NCBI GenBank assembly: GCA_964546815.1
Contig: CAZJLR010000004.1
Coordinates: 135,477-199,476, forward strand
Source of the DNA: JAIEPM01 sp964546815
Lineage (GTDB): Bacteria > Cyanobacteriota > Vampirovibrionia > Obscuribacterales > Obscuribacteraceae
Length of the DNA: 64,000 bases
Direction of reading: 5' to 3'
Both the position numbers and the translations under genes were made by a program. Of this stretch, positions 1 to 8,600 are shown piece after piece; position 1 is the stretch's first letter, and each line of letters begins with the position of its first letter. Below the pieces are notes generated by a model, which was not told the origin of the DNA, made no database searches, and worked only from the letters and a program-made list of their open reading frames with translations.

Positions 1-435
1 GCATTTAGAAGAGCCGGCTGGCAACAAAAACTAAAGAGTTGGTACGTTATTGCATTTCAATTTCCAGGACTGGCAGAAAGAATGCTTTCAGCAAACAATT
101 GGAAAGCTCTCCGAAAAATGGCCGGCACCCCGGCTGAAAAAGAAGAACGAATTGCACAACTGTCACGCAAAGGTCGCTTAACAGCGGGCTTAAACTGGTA
201 TAGAGCTAACTTCAAAAAAATGTTCGCTCAATTACCTAAGCGATGCAAGGTGCCAACATTGGGTGTTTACAGCACTGATGACGTTGCTTTGACTGAAAAA
301 CAAATGACAGACTCGGCGTTATATATGGATGCAGAATGGCGTTATGTGCGCATTGAAAACAGCAGTCACTGGATCCCCATAGACCAACCGGAAGAATTGG
401 CAACAAACATTTGCCGCTGGTTTAACAACAGCTAA
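1..435 (+). CDS. Alpha/beta hydrolase, C-terminal part (truncated by window edge)
   Basis: The reading frame is open from base 1 to the stop at 435, so this is the last 144 codons of a gene that begins outside the window; the first internal ATG (82) is probably not the start. The residues visible resemble the cap and C-terminal half of epoxide-hydrolase/haloalkane-dehalogenase-like alpha/beta hydrolases: an aromatic cap segment, then PTLGVYSTDD, which would supply the late acidic residue, and SSHWIPIDQPEELA, which places the catalytic histidine next to the final helix. The nucleophile elbow is outside the window, so activity cannot be judged. Substrate unknown. Confidence 0.8.
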   Translation, partial: AFRRAGWQQKLKSWYVIAFQFPGLAERMLSANNWKALRKMAGTPAEKEERIAQLSRKGRLTAGLNWYRANFKKMFAQLPKRCKVPTLGVYSTDDVALTEKQMTDSALYMDAEWRYVRIENSSHWIPIDQPEELATNICRWFNNS

Positions 436-490
436 ACCTATTAGTTTCGAGCCGGTATACTTAGAGTATCAAGCGGCGGTAGTCAAACCA

Positions 491-1543
491 ATGAAAGTCC
501 TCTTTGCAGTATTAGTCGCGTTGGCTTTAGTCAATGTCACACCTGCTTGGGCCTACAACTATGACGATATAGTGCGACTTTCCCAGGCCGAGCAAAAGGT
601 GTTCGGCAAAATGAATACAGAGCTTTCACTTGACGAGCGGGTAAAAGCTGTTGAGTCGAATTTGTTTGGCTCGGCACAAAGCGGTTCTGATGCGGGTCGC
701 ATAAGAGCCATTTGCCAGAAGGTTGGAATACCGTGCCCAGAGCCCCCGCCGTCAGCCACAACTGCTTCTGCTAAAAACAGCAAAGTAAGTACCGAGAAAG
801 AAGCGGCTAAAAAAGAGACGCATCCAAAAATAAAGCCTACGGAGCAAAAGGCTGAGCTGGCAACAGCACTCAAAACAGAAAGCATTGCGGTGCCCAAGAA
901 AGCAGTTGAAGCTAAAACGATAGAAGCTGCAAAATCTAAGACAAAGAAAACAGAGCCCTCGGAACACAGTACTCAAGCCAAGAAAGAAAGTCACGAATCT
1001 CAAGGTCTCCAAAACAAAGCTGGCAAAGAACCAGTTGCCGCACAAAACAAAGCCCCAATCAAGCCAGAGCCTGCGATCACCACGATCCCAGAAACCCCGG
1101 TGGTCCCCCAGAGCAAGCCCGAAACGAAGCTTGCCCCAACGGAAGCAAAAACTCAGGTCAGCGAAGCGTCCCAAACGGGAAGCAGCACAAACACCGAGAC
1201 TGGGCAAAACGTGGCCGAGGAAACAGAGCAGCCCCCCGAAAAATCCACCGAATCGGCAGAGCCTCCAGCCCTTGCACTTGATTCAAAACAGACTGATGCC
1301 GGGCAAACAGCAAGCCCCACAGAACAACAAGCTCCATCTCCCAGCAGCAATGCAGCCAACGGCTCTGCGGCCAAGCTACCGCCCGGCATGAGGCCGCCAC
1401 AACTGGCAGACCAGGAAAAAACCAACCGAATTGTTCTTTCAGCTCTGGCAATGTTGTTCGGTATAACTCTTTTAGTTGCAGTGGGCGTTATCGCTTTCAA
1501 AGCAACTCAAAAGGATAAGGATAACAATTCTAAAACGTCTTAG
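491..1543 (+). CDS. Secreted or anchored low-complexity protein with C-terminal membrane helix
   Basis: 350 residues. A signal peptide is clear (MKVLFAVLVALALVNVTPAWA). Next comes a short folded-looking segment (about residues 22-85, with two cysteines in AICQKVGIPCPEP), then about 220 residues rich in Lys, Glu, Ala, Thr and Pro that are likely disordered. A hydrophobic helix lies near residues 313-335 (IVLSALAMLFGITLLVAVG), followed by a charged tail. This layout fits an extracytoplasmic protein with a single C-terminal anchor and a flexible stalk. No enzyme motif is seen. The long antisense open frames inside it arise from the Lys/Glu-rich composition. Its 3' end overlaps the converging gene by 14 bases. 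Confidence 0.75.
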   Translation: MKVLFAVLVALALVNVTPAWAYNYDDIVRLSQAEQKVFGKMNTELSLDERVKAVESNLFGSAQSGSDAGRIRAICQKVGIPCPEPPPSATTASAKNSKVSTEKEAAKKETHPKIKPTEQKAELATALKTESIAVPKKAVEAKTIEAAKSKTKKTEPSEHSTQAKKESHESQGLQNKAGKEPVAAQNKAPIKPEPAITTIPETPVVPQSKPETKLAPTEAKTQVSEASQTGSSTNTETGQNVAEETEQPPEKSTESAEPPALALDSKQTDAGQTASPTEQQAPSPSSNAANGSAAKLPPGMRPPQLADQEKTNRIVLSALAMLFGITLLVAVGVIAFKATQKDKDNNSKTS

Positions 1544-1871
1544 GGCTCCAAATTGCTGAATCAGAATGGTCTGCGCCATTGTCGAACTGAAGTAGCAGCA
1601 CATTCAGCATATGTTCTTGATGGCTCATTGAGCCGCCCTGGCAATAAGCAGGCAAATCTTGTGGATTGACAGCGGCAAGCTTATTCGATGATGTTTTTAG
1701 CTGGTGCTTTAGTCCTTTTTTACCGATGTCTTCAAGACAAGTCGGCTCACTTACTTGAACAGGCACACTGGGCTTATCAGCTATTTTGCGCAGGCGACTG
1801 ATTTCCGAAGCATTTTCAGCTTGAAACAAATTACTTACCAATTCGCTTATGTTTTTGAAAACTGGAGCCAT
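1530..1871 (-). CDS. Hypothetical protein, 113 aa
   Basis: Start placed at the ATG at 1871 (MAPVFKNISELVS) because a GAGGGGAAG ribosome binding site sits just upstream; the frame extends to 1898 but that start has no such site. The product is soluble, contains two or three cysteines and no motif I recognise. It ends with TAG inside the 3' end of the converging secreted-protein gene. Existence is moderately supported by the Shine-Dalgarno sequence and length only. Confidence 0.5.
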   Translation of the reverse strand: MAPVFKNISELVSNLFQAENASEISRLRKIADKPSVPVQVSEPTCLEDIGKKGLKHQLKTSSNKLAAVNPQDLPAYCQGGSMSHQEHMLNVLLLQFDNGADHSDSAIWSPKTF

Positions 1872-1989
1872 GGTCGCTTCCCCTCGCGTGCCTTCCATGA
1901 AATCAATTTAGCGATTTCGCCGGGCTAGTCGGGGGCGCGCTTGGGTCTATTTTGGGTCGCCAGTTAAGAATTGGGAATCTAAATACTGC

Positions 1990-3081
1990 TCAGCGCAAAA
2001 GTGTTTGCCTCACTTTAGGATCTCTCAGCCGCCAGAGCGCGCTGTCAGCCATAAAATGGTGAAAACTTCCGCAGATAAAAGCCACCGTCCATGCGGTCAA
2101 GAAGGGCACGTGGAAAGCATAGGACACAGCCAGCGGCATCAGACCAAGTATTGCCGTGCCTATCAAAAGCAAGCTTCCCCAATAGCGCAGATTTGCTTTA
2201 CTGAGCAAGAGGCGAGGTACCTTTGCGGGTTCTACACCATCGGTGAGACCCCGGTCTCTCAAGTTGTAAGAGGTGGTAACCACCAGATATTGAATTGAAT
2301 GAAAGAAGGCTGGCGTAAAAAGAAAAAATACCATCGACATCTGTAATGTCGCGGCAAACATGATGATGCTGGTGACGAGCAAAATACATGCAGGCAAAGG
2401 CATAAATTGCTTTTTCACTATCGCGTTGCGGAGCACAACAAAAGTAAAAGCGACACTCGATGTGACTAAAAATGCAAGTGCGATCTGGCAAAATATCTCA
2501 GGCAAGGGCCCCAACATGGGCACATCAAAGCCAAGATAATGCTTGGGGCAAAACTCTCGATAGGTGAATTGCCTTAAGATTGCGTACCATGCTAGCGAGT
2601 GATAGAGAACTCTGAGGCAGCGGCGCTCCCAATTGGCAAACATGTAATTAGACTTGTAGCAATACATAAGTGTTATGCCAAAGTTTTGCGAAATGGTGTG
2701 ATCGAAAGTAAGCGATGCGTAGACTCTTATCAACAAAGACAAAATTATTGTGTTGGCGCATGAAAGCCCCATGAGCACCACAGTTAGGAGAGCTACCACA
2801 TAGCTGTAGAACCAGAGCCTATTCCGGGTCTCTGAGCTGCCATAAAGCCTAACAAGAGTGGCTGACATATGGGGGTTGGCCAAAAGAGCACTACCACCCA
2901 AAATCAGGACTGTTTCCCAGGGAAGCTTGTCGAAATAAGGCTGTCCATGCGAGAAATAAATGTGCGCTGCTACCAATATCCAAAAAACACCGCCGCAACA
3001 GAACATGAGGTCAATGCCAGGATTGAAAAGCCAGGGATAAGGCTTCGTGGTGACGGCGTCTGGCATTACACCTGCAGTCAT
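1990..3081 (-). CDS. Histidine-rich multi-pass membrane protein, family A copy 1
   Basis: About 363 residues with roughly 8-10 hydrophobic segments. The start is taken as the ATG at 3081, which overlaps the dynamin gene's stop (TAATG); a TTG at 3087 is an alternative. Conserved polar residues sit at membrane edges: ANPHMSATLVRLYG, HTISQNFGITLMYCYK, FFHSIQYLVV and, near the C-terminus, SFHHFMADSALWRLRDPK. The same pattern recurs in the gene at 8581-9786, so these two are distant paralogs. The spaced histidines resemble the metal-binding layout of membrane di-iron or carotenoid-cleaving-type enzymes, but I cannot assign a family. The TAATG coupling to the dynamin-like GTPase suggests co-translation. 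Confidence 0.75.
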   Translation of the reverse strand: MTAGVMPDAVTTKPYPWLFNPGIDLMFCCGGVFWILVAAHIYFSHGQPYFDKLPWETVLILGGSALLANPHMSATLVRLYGSSETRNRLWFYSYVVALLTVVLMGLSCANTIILSLLIRVYASLTFDHTISQNFGITLMYCYKSNYMFANWERRCLRVLYHSLAWYAILRQFTYREFCPKHYLGFDVPMLGPLPEIFCQIALAFLVTSSVAFTFVVLRNAIVKKQFMPLPACILLVTSIIMFAATLQMSMVFFLFTPAFFHSIQYLVVTTSYNLRDRGLTDGVEPAKVPRLLLSKANLRYWGSLLLIGTAILGLMPLAVSYAFHVPFLTAWTVAFICGSFHHFMADSALWRLRDPKVRQTLLR

Positions 3082-4841
3082 TAACAAGCCCTCGTAGAAG
3101 ACAGTTTTTGTGCTTGCTCAATCATGCCCAATTGCGACGATAACTCCATATCGTACTCTTCACATTCACGTGCGGTTTGCTGATGTCTTTGCTTCGCGCG
3201 GTCGAGAGTGCTGTCGAGATCAGAAAGCGCCTTATCTACTTGTACCCGAAATTTCTTGAGAAACTCTGCTGTAGTCTGATTTATTCTTTCCTGATAGTCG
3301 GCGCGCAAACGTCCAGCATTGCGCGACAATTCTGAACTTGCCGCGTTCAGAAATCGACTGTGTATAATCGGCTTGGCCAATGCAGCAGGCAACAACATTG
3401 GCAATGACGACAAGGCAAGGTCGAAAGGATCGCTAACGGCATAACGATGTCGGCTCTTGTTGCTTAGCGGCTCTATCTCAAAATGCGCACTTGCATCAAC
3501 GCCAAAATGTTCTTTAATTGTGCTTTTAATTTTGTGTACAATTTCATTGCTTCGTTCAACAAACCTGGAAGTAATACGTTCGAAGCTGGCTCCAATAAGC
3601 TTTTCTTCGTTTATTTTCCATTCGTCAAATGTATTCTGCAAAAGCATAAAAAGCTCGTTTTGCAAAGATTTAGCCAACTCGTTTTTGTCAAGACTTTTTA
3701 GATTTTGAAATTTACTTTCCATCGCCTCAACAATGCTGCTTTTGTGCAGTTCGACAAATTGTTTTAAGTCTTTTTCCACATCAACAATGAGTCGTTGTGT
3801 TTCTCCTTTGACAATAAATTCAGTGTCGTTTTGTTCTTGCGCAATTTTTGCTGCAGCTTCCCGAAAGGAAGCAATAGCCTTATCTAAACTCTCAAGTGGT
3901 AAAAGCCGGCTTTGCTGCTCTATCAATATCAACTGCTTGAGATTACTCAACTCGCGCTCTACACGTTTGCTAGCGCTCTCAATAAATGTTCGAGCCTTTC
4001 CATTTGCGAGAAACTCGACAATATCTTGTTCGAGCAAATCAAATCCTGAAGAAGGATCACGATTAGCACCTTTAGTCTCGTGGCTGGTTCTATCAGCAAG
4101 AGCCTTGCGGGCTGATATCGGGTAGATTTTAATTTCAGTGGACAACTGCCTTGTTAAAGTTGATTGCAAATAGGCAATCGATTCCTCCAGCTCGCTTTCA
4201 CTCAAATAATCTATTTTGTTTTGCACCAGAAACAAACGCGGTGTGCTTACAATTACATCCTTCAAAAATGCAAGTTCAATTTGACTGGCAGGCTGGTCTG
4301 CGCTAAAGAGGAAAATAGCCGCATCGATTTCCGGCAAAAAATCATATGTAGTTTGGGTATTGTGTTGGTGCGCAGAACCGACACCTGGAGTATCTATTAG
4401 TCGAACACCATCTTGTAGCAATTTAGAAGGATGCTTTATTTCAACACGGCTAACCTTTTTCTCGTTATGCGGATTTCCCTTTTCAGTCACGTAGTCTGGT
4501 AGTTGATCTGCAGCAATTACACGGGCGTTATCATCTTGAAAGAAGACCTTAATTTCAGTTGTTTCGCCAAATTGAATAATAGTGGTGACAGAAGTTAGTG
4601 GAACAACAGCAGTAGGCAACAAAGATTCTGAAATGAATGCGTTTACTAAGGTCGACTTCCCTCTTTTAAACTCACCCACAACAGCGAGATTGAAAGTGAC
4701 ACTATTAAGCTTGTCGTCTAACTTTTTGAACTGTTCTAAGAGCTGTTTATCGTGACGTCGTTCTGCCAGCTGAGCCAGAACGGATGTTGCCTGCACCAGC
4801 GGGCTCCTAGCGTTTTGAAACCAGCTCAGATCGTCAGCCAT
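3081..4841 (-). CDS. Bacterial dynamin-like GTPase
   Basis: 586 residues. The N-terminal GTPase domain shows the P-loop GEFKRGKST (about 56-64), the G2 threonine in PLTSVTT (81-87), G3 DTPG (150-153) and G4 NKID (208-211). The rest is mostly helical with long charged coiled stretches and a hydrophobic patch near residues 485-505 (LPMLLPAALAKPII), as expected for the stalk and membrane-inserting paddle of bacterial dynamin-like proteins. Known family members bind and remodel or protect membranes. It is the first gene of a two-gene unit with the histidine-rich membrane protein downstream. No partner dynamin is nearby, although these proteins often occur in pairs. Confidence 0.88.
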   Translation of the reverse strand: MADDLSWFQNARSPLVQATSVLAQLAERRHDKQLLEQFKKLDDKLNSVTFNLAVVGEFKRGKSTLVNAFISESLLPTAVVPLTSVTTIIQFGETTEIKVFFQDDNARVIAADQLPDYVTEKGNPHNEKKVSRVEIKHPSKLLQDGVRLIDTPGVGSAHQHNTQTTYDFLPEIDAAIFLFSADQPASQIELAFLKDVIVSTPRLFLVQNKIDYLSESELEESIAYLQSTLTRQLSTEIKIYPISARKALADRTSHETKGANRDPSSGFDLLEQDIVEFLANGKARTFIESASKRVERELSNLKQLILIEQQSRLLPLESLDKAIASFREAAAKIAQEQNDTEFIVKGETQRLIVDVEKDLKQFVELHKSSIVEAMESKFQNLKSLDKNELAKSLQNELFMLLQNTFDEWKINEEKLIGASFERITSRFVERSNEIVHKIKSTIKEHFGVDASAHFEIEPLSNKSRHRYAVSDPFDLALSSLPMLLPAALAKPIIHSRFLNAASSELSRNAGRLRADYQERINQTTAEFLKKFRVQVDKALSDLDSTLDRAKQRHQQTARECEEYDMELSSQLGMIEQAQKLSSTRAC

Positions 4842-4997
4842 TTTTACCTGAATCTATATAGCTTGACACTAACTAAAGCGCCCGGCGATTCTAAAATACA
4901 CCTAAGCAAAGAGCAAATCAACAAGTACGCTCCTCCCCAAGAACGATGTGCTACAGGTCCTCAAGTGTTATGGTTCAGCAAAACCGAGGACAGAGCC

Positions 4998-5225
4998 ATG
5001 GAATTTAGTTTTCAGAACCTGAAGAAAGCACTTTATATACTAATGGGCATACTCGGCGCCTGGATGCTGGCTACTGCATATACATTTTTCTGTATGTGCT
5101 CTACCGAGGCAGAACCCATCAGCCTGCTCATCTCCGGCATTGTGCTGACTTTCGCTGGCACCCTTTGCGCATTTTTTGCTTTCGAGACATTCTTGATCCG
5201 CGACGACCCGGAAGTCTGGCGATAA
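4998..5225 (+). CDS. Small membrane protein with two transmembrane helices, 75 aa
   Basis: Start set at the ATG at 4998 with GAGGAC a few bases upstream; the frame is open much further upstream but that part is antisense to the dynamin gene. The product has two hydrophobic helices (YILMGILGAWMLATAYTF and LLISGIVLTFAGTLCAFFAF) joined by a short loop with acidic residues and two cysteines just after the first helix, and ends with an acidic tail. No family recognised. A terminator-like inverted repeat follows about 80 bases downstream. Confidence 0.6.
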   Translation: MEFSFQNLKKALYILMGILGAWMLATAYTFFCMCSTEAEPISLLISGIVLTFAGTLCAFFAFETFLIRDDPEVWR

Positions 5226-5305
5226 ATTCGCGTAACAGGCAAGCAAATTAGAATCATCCTTTTAGTTGATGGCGAAGATTTAGAACCCAAGTAAAATAAC
5301 AGTAT

Positions 5306-5379
5306 AAAAATTAGAACGGCTTACCCAAGCACAACCCCCTTAGGGGCTTTTGAATCGGAGCAGAGCTGTTCTAATTTTT
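5306..5379 (+). terminator. Long imperfect hairpin followed by a T-run
   Basis: The arm AAAAATTAGAACGGCT (5306-5321) pairs with AGCTGTTCTAATTTTT (5364-5379) with one G-T position. A smaller CCCC-TTA-GGGG hairpin (about 5336-5346) lies inside. The right arm runs into nine T residues (5375-5383). This fits an intrinsic terminator for the small membrane protein gene; because the A-run on the left makes it symmetrical, it could also work on the minus strand. The 40-base insert between arms is larger than in a usual terminator. Confidence 0.6.
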
Positions 5380-5451
5380 TTTTGCGTTTCAAATACTTTT
5401 CAAAGCAAATGAATATGCTGAGCCAACTGTTAAGTCGGCCCAGCTTGAATC

Positions 5452-6576
5452 ATGCCAGAAACGAATGAAATTGCGACGCTAAGATCCATAGAAAAGAGCG
5501 GTCTGCCTGTGGTTGAACTGCCTGTTTTCTACGCAAGTGACAGGAAAGCCATCACCTCAAACAAAGATGATTGCGGAAAAATACTGGCGCCGCTGGAGCT
5601 GGGCAATGCGACAGTGCGAGTGCCGGCAGAACAAGGATGGCTGACGGCTCAAAAGCAACTAGCCTCAAGATATGAGATTTTAGGCTGGCGTTTGAATGAC
5701 AAAGAAAGCACCATAAAACCATACATAGAAATTCGTGGCTATGTCGCTGAGGCTGACACAAAAGCGGTTATTAAGGATGTGCACAAAGACAATAATTTTT
5801 GGACAGACCTGAGAAATGAAGTGAAACAAGATAAGGACCATAGAGTATTTGTCTATATCCACGGTTTTGCATCGAGTGGCGAAAATGCAGTCTACGCTTC
5901 GGGAATACTGTCATCTCAAGTAGAAGCACCGGTGGTGTCATTTACCTGGCCATCAGCCGGAAAAGTGGGAGCAAAAACACTCGGTTTAACTACCAAAACC
6001 CTTTTCGAAAACGACAAAAAGATTATAGATAGTCCGCAAGTAATGGATGATCTCAGCAAGTTTATATCTCAGTTGAAGCGAGAGATGCCTGCAGATGCAA
6101 GAATAGAACTTGTAGCGCACAGTCTCGGCAACAGGTTAATGACCAGGTACCTGGGCAGCAAAGCAAGAGAGACTTTCGATGCAGTCTACTTTCTTGCACC
6201 CGACGTAGATAAACGGCTTTTCTTATCTGCTGTTGATCAAATAAGCAAGAAAGCAAAGCACGTCGAAGTCTACATGAATCCGCACGACAAAGTGCTGGGA
6301 GCATCAGGTCTCAACAATCTCTTGTCCTTTCACTCTATAAAGAAACTGGGCAGATCAAAAATCAACGTGCCAGGCATCGATTTCATCGATTATGCATCAG
6401 TTGCCCGCCCCCGAGGCATCGGACACTACATTCCTTTCGATCAGCTCGGCAGCATGATCAAAACAAATAGTCCAAGCGACGATCAATCACAGCACTATTT
6501 TTTGTCGCGCCATATAAAAATCGAATCTCAAATCAAAACTGCAGCCAAGAAAAATCACGACGGCAGAACTTTGTGA
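5452..6576 (+). CDS. DUF900-type alpha/beta hydrolase
   Basis: 374 residues, no signal peptide. Features of the DUF900 lipase-like family are present in order: the N-terminal VFYASDRKAIT, the strand-turn VFVYIHGFASSGENAVY, VVSFTWPSAG, and the nucleophile elbow VAHSLGNRLM with Ser at about residue 224. A later DVYxLAPDVD-like strand and a histidine in the C-terminal third (GIGHYIPFDQ) could complete the triad. Family members are predicted esterases or lipases of unknown substrate. It stands alone between a terminator-like hairpin and a converging TonB-domain gene that ends ten bases away. Confidence 0.85.
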   Translation: MPETNEIATLRSIEKSGLPVVELPVFYASDRKAITSNKDDCGKILAPLELGNATVRVPAEQGWLTAQKQLASRYEILGWRLNDKESTIKPYIEIRGYVAEADTKAVIKDVHKDNNFWTDLRNEVKQDKDHRVFVYIHGFASSGENAVYASGILSSQVEAPVVSFTWPSAGKVGAKTLGLTTKTLFENDKKIIDSPQVMDDLSKFISQLKREMPADARIELVAHSLGNRLMTRYLGSKARETFDAVYFLAPDVDKRLFLSAVDQISKKAKHVEVYMNPHDKVLGASGLNNLLSFHSIKKLGRSKINVPGIDFIDYASVARPRGIGHYIPFDQLGSMIKTNSPSDDQSQHYFLSRHIKIESQIKTAAKKNHDGRTL

Positions 6577-6585
6577 TTTCTCCTG

Positions 6586-8064
6586 TTATCGACCAGGTAC
6601 AATGTCTTGATCAAAGTGGAATTGCACATCAACTGAATCGGGAGCACCTTCCGGAAGATGTTCGAAAGGAGAGCTATCTTTAATTGCCTGAAGATTAGCC
6701 TGATTACATTCGGCTGAAGCCGAAGCCTGACTCAACTGAAGATTACTGGCAGTGCCATCCTTACTTACTTTGAAAGACACTATTACATGGTCTTCTTGCA
6801 ATCCATGGACAGGGTGCCAGTTGTGCCTGATTTTCCGGCGCAACTGATGCATGTAATCACTTAAATCGACTGTTTCTTTCCTATCTGCAAAAGTGTAGGT
6901 CATCTCGCCCAGAGCCTCAGGCGCATTGGGAAATGGCGCAACACGGCGCACTACATTAAGGGCAGACTCGTCAACTGAAGGCGTTCCAGATGATGATATT
7001 ATTCGCAGCTCCGAAATATTTCCTTTCTTGTCCACCGAAAATGCGACCTCAGGATATTTGCTGGTTTGAACTCTGCTTAAGTGCCATTCTCTTGCCAGGT
7101 TGCGGCGTACAGTGTCAATGTAGGAATTGCGTGCAAAACTATTTTCAGGCTTGCTATCTTCATCATTTTCTTGAACAGTTGTAGATTTGCTTGCAGGAGC
7201 ATAACTTGATTGCACATGATGAACGTAAGGCGCGGGGCTTTCTACGGACTGCTGCGGCAAGTTCTGAGGAGCTGCGCTTGCAACATTGGGATTGGAAATA
7301 CCAAGCTGTTCATGTAATTTTTCAAGCAAAATAAGTAATTCGGCACGCAATTCCGGACTTAGAATAGAACTGTCGACTTGACCAAATTGCATACACTTTG
7401 AATAGTAAAACTCAGCATCTTTTTTATTGCCTGAAATCATGTCTGCACTTGCCAAAGCAAGAAAGTTGTTGAAAGACGGCTGAATACCAGCGATCTCCTG
7501 AGTAGCCTTCACCAAACCAAGCTTGGCGCTATCGTCATCAGGGTTTAAAAATACTGATTGACGATATTCAATATACGCATTTAGCAAACGCTGCATTCCC
7601 TTGGTTCCACGCCCAGTGTCCTTTGCTTTTAGCGCATACTCAAGCAGAATGTCTCCAAGCATTCTGTGGCACAATGCCTGGTTTTGCTGTGCGTCAGCAT
7701 TCCACGTGTTTAACTCTAGTGCTTTCTTCAGCTCTTGAAACCCGTCTACAACTTTACGCTCGGCCAAATAATTTCGTGCAAGCAAAAGGTGCGAACCGCT
7801 ATCGCCGCTGTTGCTGCTTTTGTAGTTATTGCCAGCCCAAGTCTCGTCTGAGGGCTCATCAGGCAAAATTTTTGATAAGGACACGGGCAAATCAACACGC
7901 GCCGGAAATGGTGGCAAACCAGGGGGCGCAGAAACAATAGGAACGTCGATTTTAATTACAGTGAGATCTACCGCAGACGCCACATCAGCCAGAGAAGCTT
8001 GAGACATCATTGCAAAAGCAGAAACACTCAATAGTGTCGTACTCGCAATTTTGAAATTGATCAT
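6586..8064 (-). CDS. Secreted TPR protein with two TonB C-terminal-like domains
   Basis: 492 residues from the ATG at 8064, which has AAGGA upstream and opens a signal peptide (MINFKIASTTLLSVSAFA). A proline-rich linker is followed by a TPR-like helical region (about residues 80-255, with NYLAERKVVDGFQELKKALEL as one helix pair) and a second linker. Two copies of a TonB-C-like fold follow: one around YIDTVRRNLAREWHLSR ... VSVDxxGNISELRI, the other around YMHQLRRKIRHNWHPV ... VSFKVSKDGTASNLQLSQ. Each has the typical pattern 'basic helix - W - strand - K/DG - strand - SSG - AL'. No ExbB/ExbD or TonB box is in view, so it may be a periplasmic scaffold and not an energy transducer. Confidence 0.8.
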   Translation of the reverse strand: MINFKIASTTLLSVSAFAMMSQASLADVASAVDLTVIKIDVPIVSAPPGLPPFPARVDLPVSLSKILPDEPSDETWAGNNYKSSNSGDSGSHLLLARNYLAERKVVDGFQELKKALELNTWNADAQQNQALCHRMLGDILLEYALKAKDTGRGTKGMQRLLNAYIEYRQSVFLNPDDDSAKLGLVKATQEIAGIQPSFNNFLALASADMISGNKKDAEFYYSKCMQFGQVDSSILSPELRAELLILLEKLHEQLGISNPNVASAAPQNLPQQSVESPAPYVHHVQSSYAPASKSTTVQENDEDSKPENSFARNSYIDTVRRNLAREWHLSRVQTSKYPEVAFSVDKKGNISELRIISSSGTPSVDESALNVVRRVAPFPNAPEALGEMTYTFADRKETVDLSDYMHQLRRKIRHNWHPVHGLQEDHVIVSFKVSKDGTASNLQLSQASASAECNQANLQAIKDSSPFEHLPEGAPDSVDVQFHFDQDIVPGR

Positions 8065-8252
8065 TGTTCGGGTTCCTTGCTTCTTAAAACAGAATGAGAC
8101 AGCAAAAGAAATAAAAGGCCACCCAGAGTATTTCAATAAGATGACCGACTATCACAGAGCAGCACCAATTATGGCGCTGTTGACAATCAGATGTATGAAA
8201 TACGCGAAATTACGCCGCGTGGACTATTGACAATGACCAAATCAGTGAACTA

Positions 8253-8600
8253 TTACCAACCTCCGCCTGAATGTAGGAGCGGATCTCCACCGACTCCACC
8301 GAAGACTCGCCCACGCACTCCGGCAGGATACATTGACCAGAGGAGCAAACTCTTATTGCTCTTAACTGATTTAAGCGTGTCGCCGAAAAGTCCAGAAGCT
8401 ATAGAAGGTCCTTCACGCAGCGTGCCCATCTGTAGAATAGGAGCATCAGTTCTGATAGCGGCAGTGGTCTGTACCGGTGGCAAAACTTTCAAACTATACG
8501 CACTTGCAATAGATGGAACAGTGCAAGCAAATGACATTGCGCAGCTCAGAAACAATAGTTGAAACTTCCGAGTATTTTCTTTAGTTGACCGTGCGTCCAT
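8253..8600 (-). CDS. Small secreted protein, 115 aa
   Basis: Start at the ATG at 8600, preceded by AAAGGAGATATTT, one of the best ribosome binding sites in the window. The N-terminus has a basic segment then a hydrophobic core (FQLLFLSCAMSFACTVPSIASA) typical of a signal peptide, possibly with a lipobox-like cysteine. The mature part is short and ends in a Gly-rich tail. Its start lies inside the last 20 bases of the upstream membrane protein gene, so the two are probably co-translated. Function unknown. An open frame on the opposite strand (8191-8562) is treated as a shadow. Confidence 0.6.
   Translation of the reverse strand: MDARSTKENTRKFQLLFLSCAMSFACTVPSIASAYSLKVLPPVQTTAAIRTDAPILQMGTLREGPSIASGLFGDTLKSVKSNKSLLLWSMYPAGVRGRVFGGVGGDPLLHSGGGW

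Noticed and set aside
8191..8562. 123-codon plus-strand open frame opposite a small secreted protein gene
   Set aside because: The opposite frame has a near-perfect Shine-Dalgarno sequence and a signal peptide; this frame has neither.
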